Both the position numbers and the translations under genes were made by a program. The notes under the pieces are model-generated. The model saw only the letters and a list, made by a program, of their open reading frames with translations. It was not told where the DNA came from and ran no database searches. From a bacterium (GTDB taxonomy: Bacteria > Bacillota > Bacilli > Lactobacillales > Streptococcaceae): a stretch of DNA of 64,000 bases. This document shows positions 53,118 through 61,240 of this stretch, piece by piece (the first letter of the stretch is position 1; every line of letters begins with the position of its first letter). The stretch spans positions 124,001-188,000 of the forward strand of contig CAJNCA010000002.1 in the NCBI GenBank assembly GCA_905221145.1. Direction: 5' to 3'.

Positions 53118-54668
53118 ATGAAATACACGAAAAAAAGTAGAACCGAATTTGCCACCTTAAATACGAGTATTGCTCTGGCATTGCAACCTTTTCAAGTCCT
53201 TCTTGGCTTTATCAATCGAACTATTTTTATCAATTTACTTGGGGTAACCTATCTAGGATTAAACAATTATTTGTCTAGCTTAGTTTCTATCCTGTCTTTG
53301 GCAGAATTAGGGGTTGCTGGAGCCATGAGCTATGCACTATATGGACCCTTAGACAGAGAAGAACATGGAAAAATCAATGCCTTTATGATTCTTTTCAAAA
53401 AATTATATAGAATCATTGGCTTTTCTATTTTTATACTGGGCGCTATACTTTCTTTATTTCTTCCTTATATGATAAAGGATTATACGGTAAATAGTGAAGT
53501 ATATTTGATTTTTTTCCTCTTTGTATTTAACTCAGCTTCCAGCTATTTTTTCTCCTATAAACGAACCTTGCTTTATGTCGATCAGCGTAATTATATGATG
53601 ACTTTGATTGACTTTGGATTAAATACGCTTCGTGTATGCTTGCAAATCGGAATTTTATTCTTTACCAAAAATTATATCTTTTATCTATTGATCAGTATCA
53701 TCATGAATTTTATAGGGAATATCATCATGTCGGGGATTGTAGATAGATTGTATGGTTACTTGTTTAAGAATGAGATAACCCCCATTAATCAGGAGGAAAA
53801 AGAAAAATTTATCCGAAATATCAAAGGCAATGTAGTGAGCAGCATTGGAGAAACCATTGTTTTTCAAACAGATAGTATACTAATGGCAAGTTTTGTCAGC
53901 TTAGCAGCTATTGGTATTTATGGGAATTATACCTATGTTTTAGGATTTCTTTCATTGATTTTAAATACTGTGATCAATTCAGTTGTTTCTTCCGTAGGTA
54001 ACTTAGTTCATTCGAAATCTACGACAGTAGCAGATACGGTTAAATTCCTAAAAAAATTCCAATTTATTGCGTTTAGCCTGATTTATTTTGCTAGCTTAGG
54101 CTATTTAATGTTCATTCATCCATTTATGACTATCTGGTTAGGTGAGAGTTTTTCATTTAATCGTACAGTTGAGATTTTGATTGTCCTTCATTTTTTCCTA
54201 ACTTTTTATAGAAGACCGATTCTAACGTTGATTTCAGTTTATGGATTAAGTTATGAGCAAAATAAAAAAGTTATCGTCGAGATTTTATTAAATATTTCCC
54301 TTTCACTCTACTTTTTAGCGATTTTAGATTTAGGAGTAGCTGGAATATTATTAGGAACAATCGGTTCCACAATACTAACTTGTTCTTGGTATGAACCCTA
54401 TAGCGCCTTTAAGTATGGATTGAAAGCTTCCTCAAAGGACTTTTTTAAAACAATGTTACAAGATTTCTCAGTTGTAGGGATGAGTATCCTACTTTTGAGT
54501 TTACTGGATAACTTCCTCTTAACTCAGTTAGATCTCATTCTCAGTTTGACTATTAAAATCGTCCTTTATTTGACAGTATTGGGTGTCTACGTTTTCCTAT
54601 TTAGAAATCATGAAGGCGGTAAACAAATTATCCTGATGATTCAAAAAGTATTAAAGTTAAAAAAATAA
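53118..54668 (+). CDS. wzx: Polysaccharide flippase Wzx
   Basis: A 516-residue membrane protein with 12-14 predicted helices, of the polysaccharide transporter (PST/MviN-like) family. N-terminal helices contain FINRTIFINLLGVTYLGLNNY and LAELGVAGAMSYALYGPL, the typical start of streptococcal Wzx proteins. It moves the lipid-linked repeat unit to the outer membrane face for Wzy. The ATG directly follows the previous stop. Confidence 0.92.
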   Translation: MKYTKKSRTEFATLNTSIALALQPFQVLLGFINRTIFINLLGVTYLGLNNYLSSLVSILSLAELGVAGAMSYALYGPLDREEHGKINAFMILFKKLYRIIGFSIFILGAILSLFLPYMIKDYTVNSEVYLIFFLFVFNSASSYFFSYKRTLLYVDQRNYMMTLIDFGLNTLRVCLQIGILFFTKNYIFYLLISIIMNFIGNIIMSGIVDRLYGYLFKNEITPINQEEKEKFIRNIKGNVVSSIGETIVFQTDSILMASFVSLAAIGIYGNYTYVLGFLSLILNTVINSVVSSVGNLVHSKSTTVADTVKFLKKFQFIAFSLIYFASLGYLMFIHPFMTIWLGESFSFNRTVEILIVLHFFLTFYRRPILTLISVYGLSYEQNKKVIVEILLNISLSLYFLAILDLGVAGILLGTIGSTILTCSWYEPYSAFKYGLKASSKDFFKTMLQDFSVVGMSILLLSLLDNFLLTQLDLILSLTIKIVLYLTVLGVYVFLFRNHEGGKQIILMIQKVLKLKK

Positions 54669-54678
54669 GGAGAAATCA

Positions 54679-55788
54679 ATGAAAAGAATACTAGTGTGTG
54701 GTTTGGTTCCAGATATTGGTGGGTTAGAAAAAATTGTTGTAGATTTTTATAACCATATTGATACCTCTGAATTTGAACTAGAATTTTTACTGCAAGGTCC
54801 TGAAGGTGTTGAATTTAGTGATCATTTTAAAAAGCTTTGTCGCAATCCTCTAGTCGTTCATAGAATCCCCAAGTTAAGACCTCATATCCAGCAAGCCTTA
54901 AAAGAATGGGATGAGTTTTTTAAGAAAAATGCCCATCGATATGATATTGTATGGTCCAATCAAAACGGTCTGACTCATCTAGAATTTTTAAAATTGGCAA
55001 AGAAATATGGGATAGAAAAAAGAATCGTTCATGGACATTGTGCTACAGCTGATAAATTTTATCGCTTTGTTCATCCAGTTAATCGTCTTTTTGTTGGCAA
55101 ATATGCGACAGATTTTTGGGCCTGCGGAACAGAAGCATTGAACCATTTTTATCATGGTCAAGAAAGAAAAAAGGCCTTGGTTATTCATAATGCTATTGAA
55201 GTTGAGAAATTTGTATATAATCAAGAAATGCAAATCCAACGTCGAAAAGAATATCAAATCCCTGAAAATTGTTTGGTCATTGGGCAAGTTTCCCGCTTAA
55301 ATGAGAAACAAAAAAATCAAAGTTTCTGTATTAAGGTCTTTTCTGAAATCGTCAAAAAAGAACCAAATTCTTGTTTAGTATTTATCGGAAGAGGAGATAC
55401 TGCATTTTTAGAAAATGTGGCAAAAGAATATGGTGTAGAAGACAAAGTCATTTTTACAGGCTTGACCACTAATGTCGGAAAAATGCTAAATTTATTAGAT
55501 GTGTTCTTCTTCCCATCTAATTTTGAAGGATTGCCAATTGTACTCATTGAAGCGCAAGCAAATGGATTGCCTGTTGTAACTGCAAATCATTTACCAGATG
55601 CAAAAATACTAGATAACTACGATAACAGCCTGTCTTTAAAAGATTCTCTTGAAAAATGGGCGGATAAGATTTTGTCTGTCAGAAATCATCGAGAGTTTGA
55701 TACAGAAAAGATTAAACAGCTGATAGATGAAAATGGCTACGAGATTGAATCAGCAACCAGAAAGTTGGAGAAGTTATTTGAGGAGTGA
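54679..55788 (+). CDS. GT4-family glycosyltransferase
   Basis: A 369-residue GT-B enzyme. N-terminal VCGLVPDIGGLEKIVVDFY; C-terminal IGQVSRLNEKQKNQSFCI, VFIGRGD, and the E-x7-E motif in PSNFEGLPIVLIEAQANGLPV (about 275-295). Last gene of the locus, with AAGGAG eight bases upstream, ending just before a terminator. Confidence 0.9.
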   Translation: MKRILVCGLVPDIGGLEKIVVDFYNHIDTSEFELEFLLQGPEGVEFSDHFKKLCRNPLVVHRIPKLRPHIQQALKEWDEFFKKNAHRYDIVWSNQNGLTHLEFLKLAKKYGIEKRIVHGHCATADKFYRFVHPVNRLFVGKYATDFWACGTEALNHFYHGQERKKALVIHNAIEVEKFVYNQEMQIQRRKEYQIPENCLVIGQVSRLNEKQKNQSFCIKVFSEIVKKEPNSCLVFIGRGDTAFLENVAKEYGVEDKVIFTGLTTNVGKMLNLLDVFFFPSNFEGLPIVLIEAQANGLPVVTANHLPDAKILDNYDNSLSLKDSLEKWADKILSVRNHREFDTEKIKQLIDENGYEIESATRKLEKLFEE

Positions 55789-55800
55789 TTAAAAGTTGAT

Positions 55801-55835
55801 GGAGAGGACATGAATGTCTTCTCTAATTTTATTAT
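55801..55835 (+). terminator. Terminator of the polysaccharide operon
   Basis: GAGAGGACAT pairs with ATGTCTTCTC (one G-U), followed by TAATTTTATTATT. It marks the right end of the locus. Confidence 0.75.
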
Positions 55836-55878
55836 TATGATTTAATCTTTTGCACACTATTTAATCTAAAAGCAAAAG

Positions 55879-55907
55879 CGGACAAAATAAAGAAGTCATG
55901 ATATAAT
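55879..55907 (+). promoter_or_regulatory. Promoter of rbgA-rnhB-clcA
   Basis: CGGACA (weak -35, 55879-55884), 17 bases, TATAAT (55902-55907) preceded by TGA. The leader of about 125 bases carries a ten-pair hairpin (55942-55951 with 55972-55981). Confidence 0.65.
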
Positions 55908-56036
55908 ATAAAGTAGATTTCTATGTTATAAAGCAAGAACTGTTTGGACATCATTCATTTGAAAACTCTCTATGTTCAAACGATCGTAAAATAAAATAGG
56001 GGCTCTAAACCCTTGCTACGAAAGGAAAAAAACTCA

Positions 56037-56888
56037 ATGCCTACTATTCAATGGTTTCCTGGACACATGTCTAAAGCTCGTCGACAGGTTCAGGAAAATT
56101 TAAAATTTGTTGATTTTGTAACGATTTTGGTGGACGCACGTTTACCTCTATCTAGTCAAAATCCTATGTTGACCAAGATTGTTGGTGACAAACCAAAACT
56201 CTTGATTTTAAACAAGGCGGACTTGGCTGATCCAGCAATGACCAAGGAATGGCGTCAGTATTTTGAATCACAGGGGATCCAGACGCTGGCTATCAACTCC
56301 AAAGAGCAAGTGACTGTAAAAGTCGTAACAGATGCTGCCAAAAAACTCATGGCTGATAAGATTGCTCGCCAGAAGGAACGTGGTATCAAGATTGAAACCT
56401 TGCGTACCATGATTATCGGGATTCCAAACGCTGGTAAATCAACTCTGATGAACCGCTTGGCTGGTCAGAAGATTGCCGTTGTCGGTAACAAACCAGGTGT
56501 GACCAAGGGGCAACAATGGCTCAAAACCAATAAAGACCTTGAAATCCTAGACACACCAGGGATTCTCTGGCCTAAGTTTGAGGATGAAACTGTTGCGCTT
56601 AAGTTGGCCTTGACTGGAGCTATCAAGGATCAGTTGCTTCCTATGGATGAGGTGACTATTTTTGGTCTCAATTATTTCAAAAAACATTATCCAGAAAAGC
56701 TGGCTGAACGCTTCAAACAAATGAAAATTGAAGAAGAAGCGCCTGTTATTATTATGGATATGACCCGCGCTCTCGGTTTCCGTGATGACTATGATCGTTT
56801 TTACAGTCTCTTCGTGAAGGAAGTCCGCGATGGCAAACTCGGTAACTATACCTTAGATACATTGGAAGACCTCGATGGCGACAATTAA
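56037..56888 (+). CDS. rbgA: Ribosome biogenesis GTPase RbgA/YlqF
   Basis: A 283-residue circularly permuted GTPase. The order is G4 (NKADLAD, about 58-64), G1 (GIPNAGKST, about 129-137), then G3 (DTPG, about 172). It starts with [13 protein letters not shown], conserved in YlqF, and has the C-terminal ANTAR-like helical domain. It is needed for late maturation of the 50S subunit in Bacillus. ATG 56037 gives the family N-terminus MPTIQWF; the frame is open eight codons upstream. It overlaps rnhB by 14 bases. Confidence 0.96.
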   Translation: MPTIQWFPGHMSKARRQVQENLKFVDFVTILVDARLPLSSQNPMLTKIVGDKPKLLILNKADLADPAMTKEWRQYFESQGIQTLAINSKEQVTVKVVTDAAKKLMADKIARQKERGIKIETLRTMIIGIPNAGKSTLMNRLAGQKIAVVGNKPGVTKGQQWLKTNKDLEILDTPGILWPKFEDETVALKLALTGAIKDQLLPMDEVTIFGLNYFKKHYPEKLAERFKQMKIEEEAPVIIMDMTRALGFRDDYDRFYSLFVKEVRDGKLGNYTLDTLEDLDGDN

Positions 56889-57654
56889 AGAAATCAAAGA
56901 ACTCCTTGCTACAGTTAAGGAGTTAGAAAGCCCTGTTTTTTTAGAACTCGAGCAGGATAATCGTTCTGGAGTTCTAAAAGAAATCAGCAAGCGTAAAAAG
57001 GCCATTCAAGCTGAATTGGATGAGGAGCTTCGTTTGGAATCCATGCTTTCCTATGAAAAGGAACTTTATAAGCAAGGATTGACCTTAATTGCAGGTGTTG
57101 ATGAGGTTGGTCGTGGTCCTCTTGCTGGTCCTGTAGTCGCTGCAGCCGTTATTTTACCTCAAAATTGTAAAATTAGAGGTCTCAACGACAGCAAGAAAAT
57201 TCCTAAAAAGAAACATCTGGAAATTTATCAAGCCGTTCAAAACCAAGCCCTGTCAATCGGCATTGGTATCATGGATAATCAAGTCATCGACCAAGTCAAT
57301 ATCTATGAAGCAACCAAACTAGCCATGAAGGAAGCAATCTCTCAGCTCAGTCCGCAACCCGAGCATCTCTTGATTGATGCCATGAAACTGGAGTTGCCTA
57401 TTTCACAAACATCTATCATCAAAGGAGATGCCAATTCCCTCTCTATCGCAGCGGCTTCTATAGTATCCAAGATGACACGTGATGAATTGATGAAGGAATA
57501 CGACCAGCAATTTCCTGGCTATGATTTCGCTGCTAATGCAGGATATGGAACAGCAAAGCACCTGGAAGGACTTGAAAAACTAGGAGTTACCCCAATTCAC
57601 CGAACCAGCTTTGAACCCGTTAAATCACTGGTTTCAGGAGAAAAAGAAAGTTAA
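56875..57654 (+). CDS. rnhB: Ribonuclease HII
   Basis: A 259-residue RNase HII. An N-terminal helical extension of about 70 residues is followed by the catalytic core: [18 protein letters not shown] (D and E), LLIDAMKL (Asp) and [14 protein letters not shown] with the last acidic residue; [11 protein letters not shown] and [11 protein letters not shown] close the domain. It nicks RNA-DNA hybrids 5' of ribonucleotides. Overlaps rbgA. Confidence 0.96.
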   Translation: MATIKEIKELLATVKELESPVFLELEQDNRSGVLKEISKRKKAIQAELDEELRLESMLSYEKELYKQGLTLIAGVDEVGRGPLAGPVVAAAVILPQNCKIRGLNDSKKIPKKKHLEIYQAVQNQALSIGIGIMDNQVIDQVNIYEATKLAMKEAISQLSPQPEHLLIDAMKLELPISQTSIIKGDANSLSIAAASIVSKMTRDELMKEYDQQFPGYDFAANAGYGTAKHLEGLEKLGVTPIHRTSFEPVKSLVSGEKES

Positions 57655-57670
57655 GTTAGAAGGAATGATT

Positions 57671-59221
57671 ATGGAGGAACAGTCAGAAACACTCAGTTCC
57701 AAGAAAGAATTTGCCTTTGCCTCAAGCACTATATTATCCCAAGTTGGACGAGGAATCATCGTCGGTCTCGTCGTCGGAATCATCGTCGGATCCTTTCGGT
57801 TTTCAATCGAAAAAGGCTTCCACCTGATACAAAGACTTTATCAAGATCAAGCGCACCTAGTGCGCAATCTTTTTATCATTGGTCTATTTTATTTAATAGT
57901 TTGTTGGCTCAGTGCGAAATTAACTCGGTCAGAAAAAGACATAAAAGGCTCAGGAATTCCTCAAGTTGAAGCCGAATTAAAGGGACTCATGACCCTCAAC
58001 TGGTGGGGCGTACTTTGGAAAAAATATATTCTAGGAATTTTGGCTATTGCAAGTGGACTCATGCTGGGGCGTGAAGGGCCAAGTATTCAACTCGGAGCGG
58101 TTGGTGGTAAAGGTATTGCCAAGTGGCTTAAATCCAGTCCAGTAGAGGAACGTTCCCTGATTGCGAGTGGAGCTGCAGCAGGATTAGCTGCTGCCTTTAA
58201 TGCTCCGATTGCAGGACTTCTCTTTGTCGTAGAAGAAGTTTATCACCATTTTTCACGCTTTTTCTGGGTATCAACTCTAGCAGCCAGTCTCGTAGCAAAC
58301 TTTGTCTCACTACTCATATTTGGCCTAACACCCGTACTGGATATGCCAGACAATATCCCACTCATGACCTTAGATCAGTATTGGATTTACCTCCTCATGG
58401 GAATTTTTCTGGGCCTTTCCGGTTTTCTCTATGAGAAAGCTGTACTCAATGTTGGTCGAGTTTATGACTGGCTTGGTCAAAAAATCCGTTTGGATAGAGC
58501 TTATTACCCAATTCTTGCCTTTATTCTCATCATACCTGTCGGGATCTTCTTGCCACAAATCCTTGGAGGGGGAAATCAGCTTGTTCTTTCCCTAACTGAG
58601 CAAAATTTTAGTTTCCAAGTTCTATTAGCTTACTTTTTGATTCGTTTTGTTTGGAGCATGATTAGCTATGGAAGTGGCCTTCCAGGAGGAATTTTCCTAC
58701 CAATTCTGGCGCTAGGTTCCTTACTTGGTGCCCTAGTTGGTGTCATTTGTGTGAATATTGGACTTGTCAGTCAGGAGCAATTCCCTATATTTGTCATTCT
58801 AGGAATGAGTGGCTATTTTGGAGCAATATCCAAGGCTCCCTTAACCGCTATGATACTCGTAACTGAGATGGTAGGAGATATTCGCAATCTCATGCCACTT
58901 GGATTAGTAACCCTAGTTGCCTATATCATCATGGACTTACTTAAAGGTGCGCCAGTCTATGAGGCTATGTTGGAAAAAATGCTACCGGAAGAAGCGACAG
59001 ATGAAGGAGAAGTCACGCTTATTGAAATACCTGTATCTGACAAAATCGCTGGAAAACAAGTACACGAGCTCAACTTGCCTCATAACGTCCTCATCACAAC
59101 ACAAGTTCATAATGGCAAAAGCCAAACAGTTAACGGCTCAACCAGAATGTATCTGGGGGATATGATTCACTTAGTGATTCCAAAAAGTGAAATTGGAAAA
59201 GTAAAAGATTTGTTGTTGTAG
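57671..59221 (+). CDS. ClC-family chloride channel/transporter with TrkA-C domain
   Basis: A 516-residue ClC protein with about ten or more membrane helices and a cytosolic C-terminal domain (about residues 430-516) resembling TrkA-C. The ion-path motifs are GSGIPQ (about residue 97), GREGP (about 136; the Glu is the gating/proton residue) and GSGLPGGIFLP (about 336). It could be a chloride/proton or fluoride-type exchanger; the GREGP glutamate favours the H+/Cl- type. ATG 57671 is chosen because AGAAGGA is six bases upstream; 57665 overlaps that site. Confidence 0.92.
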   Translation: MEEQSETLSSKKEFAFASSTILSQVGRGIIVGLVVGIIVGSFRFSIEKGFHLIQRLYQDQAHLVRNLFIIGLFYLIVCWLSAKLTRSEKDIKGSGIPQVEAELKGLMTLNWWGVLWKKYILGILAIASGLMLGREGPSIQLGAVGGKGIAKWLKSSPVEERSLIASGAAAGLAAAFNAPIAGLLFVVEEVYHHFSRFFWVSTLAASLVANFVSLLIFGLTPVLDMPDNIPLMTLDQYWIYLLMGIFLGLSGFLYEKAVLNVGRVYDWLGQKIRLDRAYYPILAFILIIPVGIFLPQILGGGNQLVLSLTEQNFSFQVLLAYFLIRFVWSMISYGSGLPGGIFLPILALGSLLGALVGVICVNIGLVSQEQFPIFVILGMSGYFGAISKAPLTAMILVTEMVGDIRNLMPLGLVTLVAYIIMDLLKGAPVYEAMLEKMLPEEATDEGEVTLIEIPVSDKIAGKQVHELNLPHNVLITTQVHNGKSQTVNGSTRMYLGDMIHLVIPKSEIGKVKDLLL

Positions 59222-59271
59222 CTCTTCTTTACATAATTTATATTATGTAAATATTTGATTAAATACATTAG

Positions 59272-59307
59272 AAAACCGATTCTCAGAAATGAGATCGGTT
59301 ATTTTTT
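59272..59307 (+). terminator. Rho-independent terminator
   Basis: AACCGAT-T-CTC pairs with GAG-ATCGGTT, followed by ATTTTTT. A smaller hairpin, ACATAA/TTATGT, precedes it at 59231-59248. Confidence 0.8.
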
Positions 59308-59335
59308 ACTGATGAAGCATTTCACATATAACTAA

Positions 59336-59364
59336 TTGAACTTTTGTAAAAATAAGACTATAAT
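59336..59364 (+). promoter_or_regulatory. Sigma-A promoter of the 64-residue gene
   Basis: TTGAAC (59336-59341), 17 bases, TATAAT (59359-59364). Confidence 0.85.
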
Positions 59365-59395
59365 TAAGTTAGAAATAGTAAACCATAAAAGCTAG

Positions 59396-59441
59396 AAAGG
59401 AGTTTACTGTATCAAATCTGTACAGTAAGATTAAAATCATG
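59396..59441 (+). promoter_or_regulatory. Split ribosome-binding region with a hairpin between SD and ATG
   Basis: AAAGGAG (59396-59402) is 36 bases from the ATG at 59439, too far for direct use. A perfect eight-pair hairpin TTACTGTA/TACAGTAA (59404-59428) fills the gap. Folding it leaves 11 bases between SD and ATG. Confidence 0.65.
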
Positions 59442-59633
59442 AAAAAGAAAACAATAGCAATTATACAATGTATTTTGTATCTCATAGCTCCTTATGTAGC
59501 TCTTCAGTTATGTAGAATGAACAGAAGTATCGTTACTGATAATCTCTTTTTTATTTTCCTTATTCTGCTGACTATTTCATTCTGGTTTAGTATTTGGAAA
59601 CTAGAAAAAGCACTAGATAATCATTCACAATAA
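59439..59633 (+). CDS. small membrane protein, 64 residues
   Basis: A 64-residue protein with two membrane helices (about residues 5-24 and 35-55), a short loop (RMNRSIVTDN) and a hydrophilic end (KLEKALDNHSQ). I recognise no family. It has a clear promoter of its own and an unusual translation-initiation region in which a hairpin lies between the Shine-Dalgarno and the ATG. It lies between clcA and the dif/xerS region. Confidence 0.7.
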   Translation: MKKKTIAIIQCILYLIAPYVALQLCRMNRSIVTDNLFFIFLILLTISFWFSIWKLEKALDNHSQ

Positions 59634-59639
59634 AAACTC

Positions 59640-60013
59640 CAAAAAATTTTTAGTAAAACTAAAAATTTTTGTACTTTTCCCTAGACAGTGGATAAACCCT
59701 TGATACAACAGAGTTTAAGGCGTAATGTACACTCTTTGAAAAATGTACTTTATTTTAAGGCAAGATAAAGTACATTTTTTGATTGAGTAGCTTAGATGCG
59801 TAATGTACAAAAACAGCCCCTTTTAAACCCCTTGTAAGCCTAAAAACCTTGATTTAATAAGGTTTTGAATTTTACATTCGTTACGGTGTACATTTGAAAA
59901 AATTCCAGTTTTCACTTTAATAACGTATGAAATTGACTATTTTCTTAATGAAAAAAATTTCCAGTTATAAAATGGATTTAAATCTTTTTATCACTTAAAA
60001 AAACTCCTATAAT
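59640..60013 (+). other. AT-rich non-coding region with TGTACA repeats beside dif
   Basis: No gene is visible in this stretch. It holds the direct repeat GCGTAATGTACA at 59720-59731 and 59798-59809. Between the copies is a perfect 15-base inverted repeat AAAAATGTACTTTAT/ATAAAGTACATTTTT (59739-59753, 59765-59779). Another TGTACAT lies near 59887. The function is unknown; operator, recombination site or terminus-related structure are possibilities. Confidence 0.6.
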
Positions 60014-60044
60014 ATCTTTCCGAAAAACTATAATTTTCTTGAAA
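60014..60044 (+). other. dif: dif site (difSL) for chromosome dimer resolution
   Basis: A 31-bp sequence with inverted arms, TCTTTCCGAA ... TTTTCTTGAAA, around AAACTATAA. It closely matches the streptococcal/lactococcal difSL site as I remember it and lies 53 bp before xerS, the usual arrangement. XerS recombines two copies here to resolve chromosome dimers under FtsK control. It marks the replication terminus. Confidence 0.88.
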
Positions 60045-60067
60045 AATATATTAGTCTATGCTATACT
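60039..60067 (+). promoter_or_regulatory. xerS: xerS promoter overlapping dif
   Basis: TTGAAA (60039-60044), 17-base spacer, TATACT (60062-60067) preceded by TGC. The -35 is the last six bases of dif, so XerS bound to dif would cover it. Confidence 0.8.
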
Positions 60068-60096
60068 ACTAGTAGACTTATTTACGGAGAAAATAC

Positions 60097-61167
60097 ATGA
60101 AACGCGAGATTTTACTAGAACGAATCGACAAACTAAAACAAATCATGCCCTGGTACGTTTTGGAATACTACCAATCTAAACTTGCTGTTCCCTACAGTTT
60201 TACAACCTTGTACGAATACCTTAAGGAATACGATCGATTTTTCAGCTGGGTTTTAGAGTCTGGTATCTCAAACGCCGATAAAATATCTGATATCCCTTTA
60301 TCGGTCTTAGAAAATATGTCAAAAAAAGACATGGAATCCTTTATCCTTTACCTACGTGAACGTCCTTTACTGAATGCCAATACAACTAAGCAAGGAGTTT
60401 CTCAGACAACCATCAATCGAACCTTATCAGCCCTTTCTAGTCTTTACAAGTATCTGACTGAGGAAGTTGAAAACGACCAGGGAGAACCTTATTTCTATCG
60501 TAATGTAATGAAGAAAGTTTCAACCAAGAAAAAGAAAGAAACGCTTGCTGCCAGAGCTGAAAACATCAAGCAAAAGCTCTTTCTAGGTGATGAAACAGAA
60601 GGTTTTTTGACTTATATAGACCAAGAATATCCACAACAGCTCTCAAATCGCGCGCTCTCGTCATTCAATAAAAATAAAGAACGTGATTTGGCCATCATTG
60701 CCCTTCTCTTGGCATCTGGTGTTCGCTTGTCTGAAGCTGTTAATCTGGATCTAAGAGATCTCAATCTTAAGATGATGGTCATTGATGTCACTCGAAAAGG
60801 TGGCAAACGTGACTCGGTCAATGTCGCGGCCTTTGCAAAACCTTATTTAGAGAATTATCTCGCCATTCGAAATCAACGTTATAAGGCAGAAAAGACAGAT
60901 ACAGCACTCTTTCTGACTTTATATCGTGGTGTTCCCAATCGTATCGATGCTTCTAGTGTTGAAAAGATGGTTGCTAAGTACTCTGAGGACTTCAAAGTCC
61001 GTGTAACTCCCCACAAACTGCGCCATACCCTAGCAACCAGGCTCTATGATGCGACTAAATCGCAAGTTTTGGTCAGTCACCAGCTAGGACATGCCAGTAC
61101 ACAAGTCACTGACCTCTATACCCATATCGTCAACGATGAACAAAAGAATGCTCTGGATAGTTTATAA
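60097..61167 (+). CDS. xerS: Tyrosine recombinase XerS
   Basis: A 356-residue single-subunit Xer recombinase of streptococci. An N-terminal SAM-like core-binding domain (about 1-130) precedes the catalytic domain with all residues: R210, K234, H306-x-x-R309, H332 and the nucleophile Y341. It resolves chromosome dimers at dif alone, unlike the XerC/XerD pair. The ATG follows ACGGAG by seven bases and lies 53 bp after dif. Confidence 0.97.
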   Translation: MKREILLERIDKLKQIMPWYVLEYYQSKLAVPYSFTTLYEYLKEYDRFFSWVLESGISNADKISDIPLSVLENMSKKDMESFILYLRERPLLNANTTKQGVSQTTINRTLSALSSLYKYLTEEVENDQGEPYFYRNVMKKVSTKKKKETLAARAENIKQKLFLGDETEGFLTYIDQEYPQQLSNRALSSFNKNKERDLAIIALLLASGVRLSEAVNLDLRDLNLKMMVIDVTRKGGKRDSVNVAAFAKPYLENYLAIRNQRYKAEKTDTALFLTLYRGVPNRIDASSVEKMVAKYSEDFKVRVTPHKLRHTLATRLYDATKSQVLVSHQLGHASTQVTDLYTHIVNDEQKNALDSL

Positions 61168-61200
61168 AATACATAAAATAAATTATGTAAAACACAGCTC

Positions 61201-61240
61201 AAAAAAGAAGCTGGTCAAACAACCAACTTCTTTTCTTTTT
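61201..61240. terminator. Bidirectional terminator between xerS and lplA
   Basis: AAAGAAG-C-TGGT pairs with ACCA-A-CTTCTTT across a short loop, with A and T runs on both sides; it serves the converging genes. Confidence 0.75.

Noticed and set aside
38708..55788. The classical capsule (cps) locus
   Set aside because: The flanks are rexA-side and rbgA genes rather than dexB and aliA, wzg is absent and the gene order differs.
59640..60013. CRISPR array or attachment sites
   Set aside because: Only two copies of the 12-base repeat, unequal surroundings, and no integrase other than XerS; no spacer pattern anywhere in the window.
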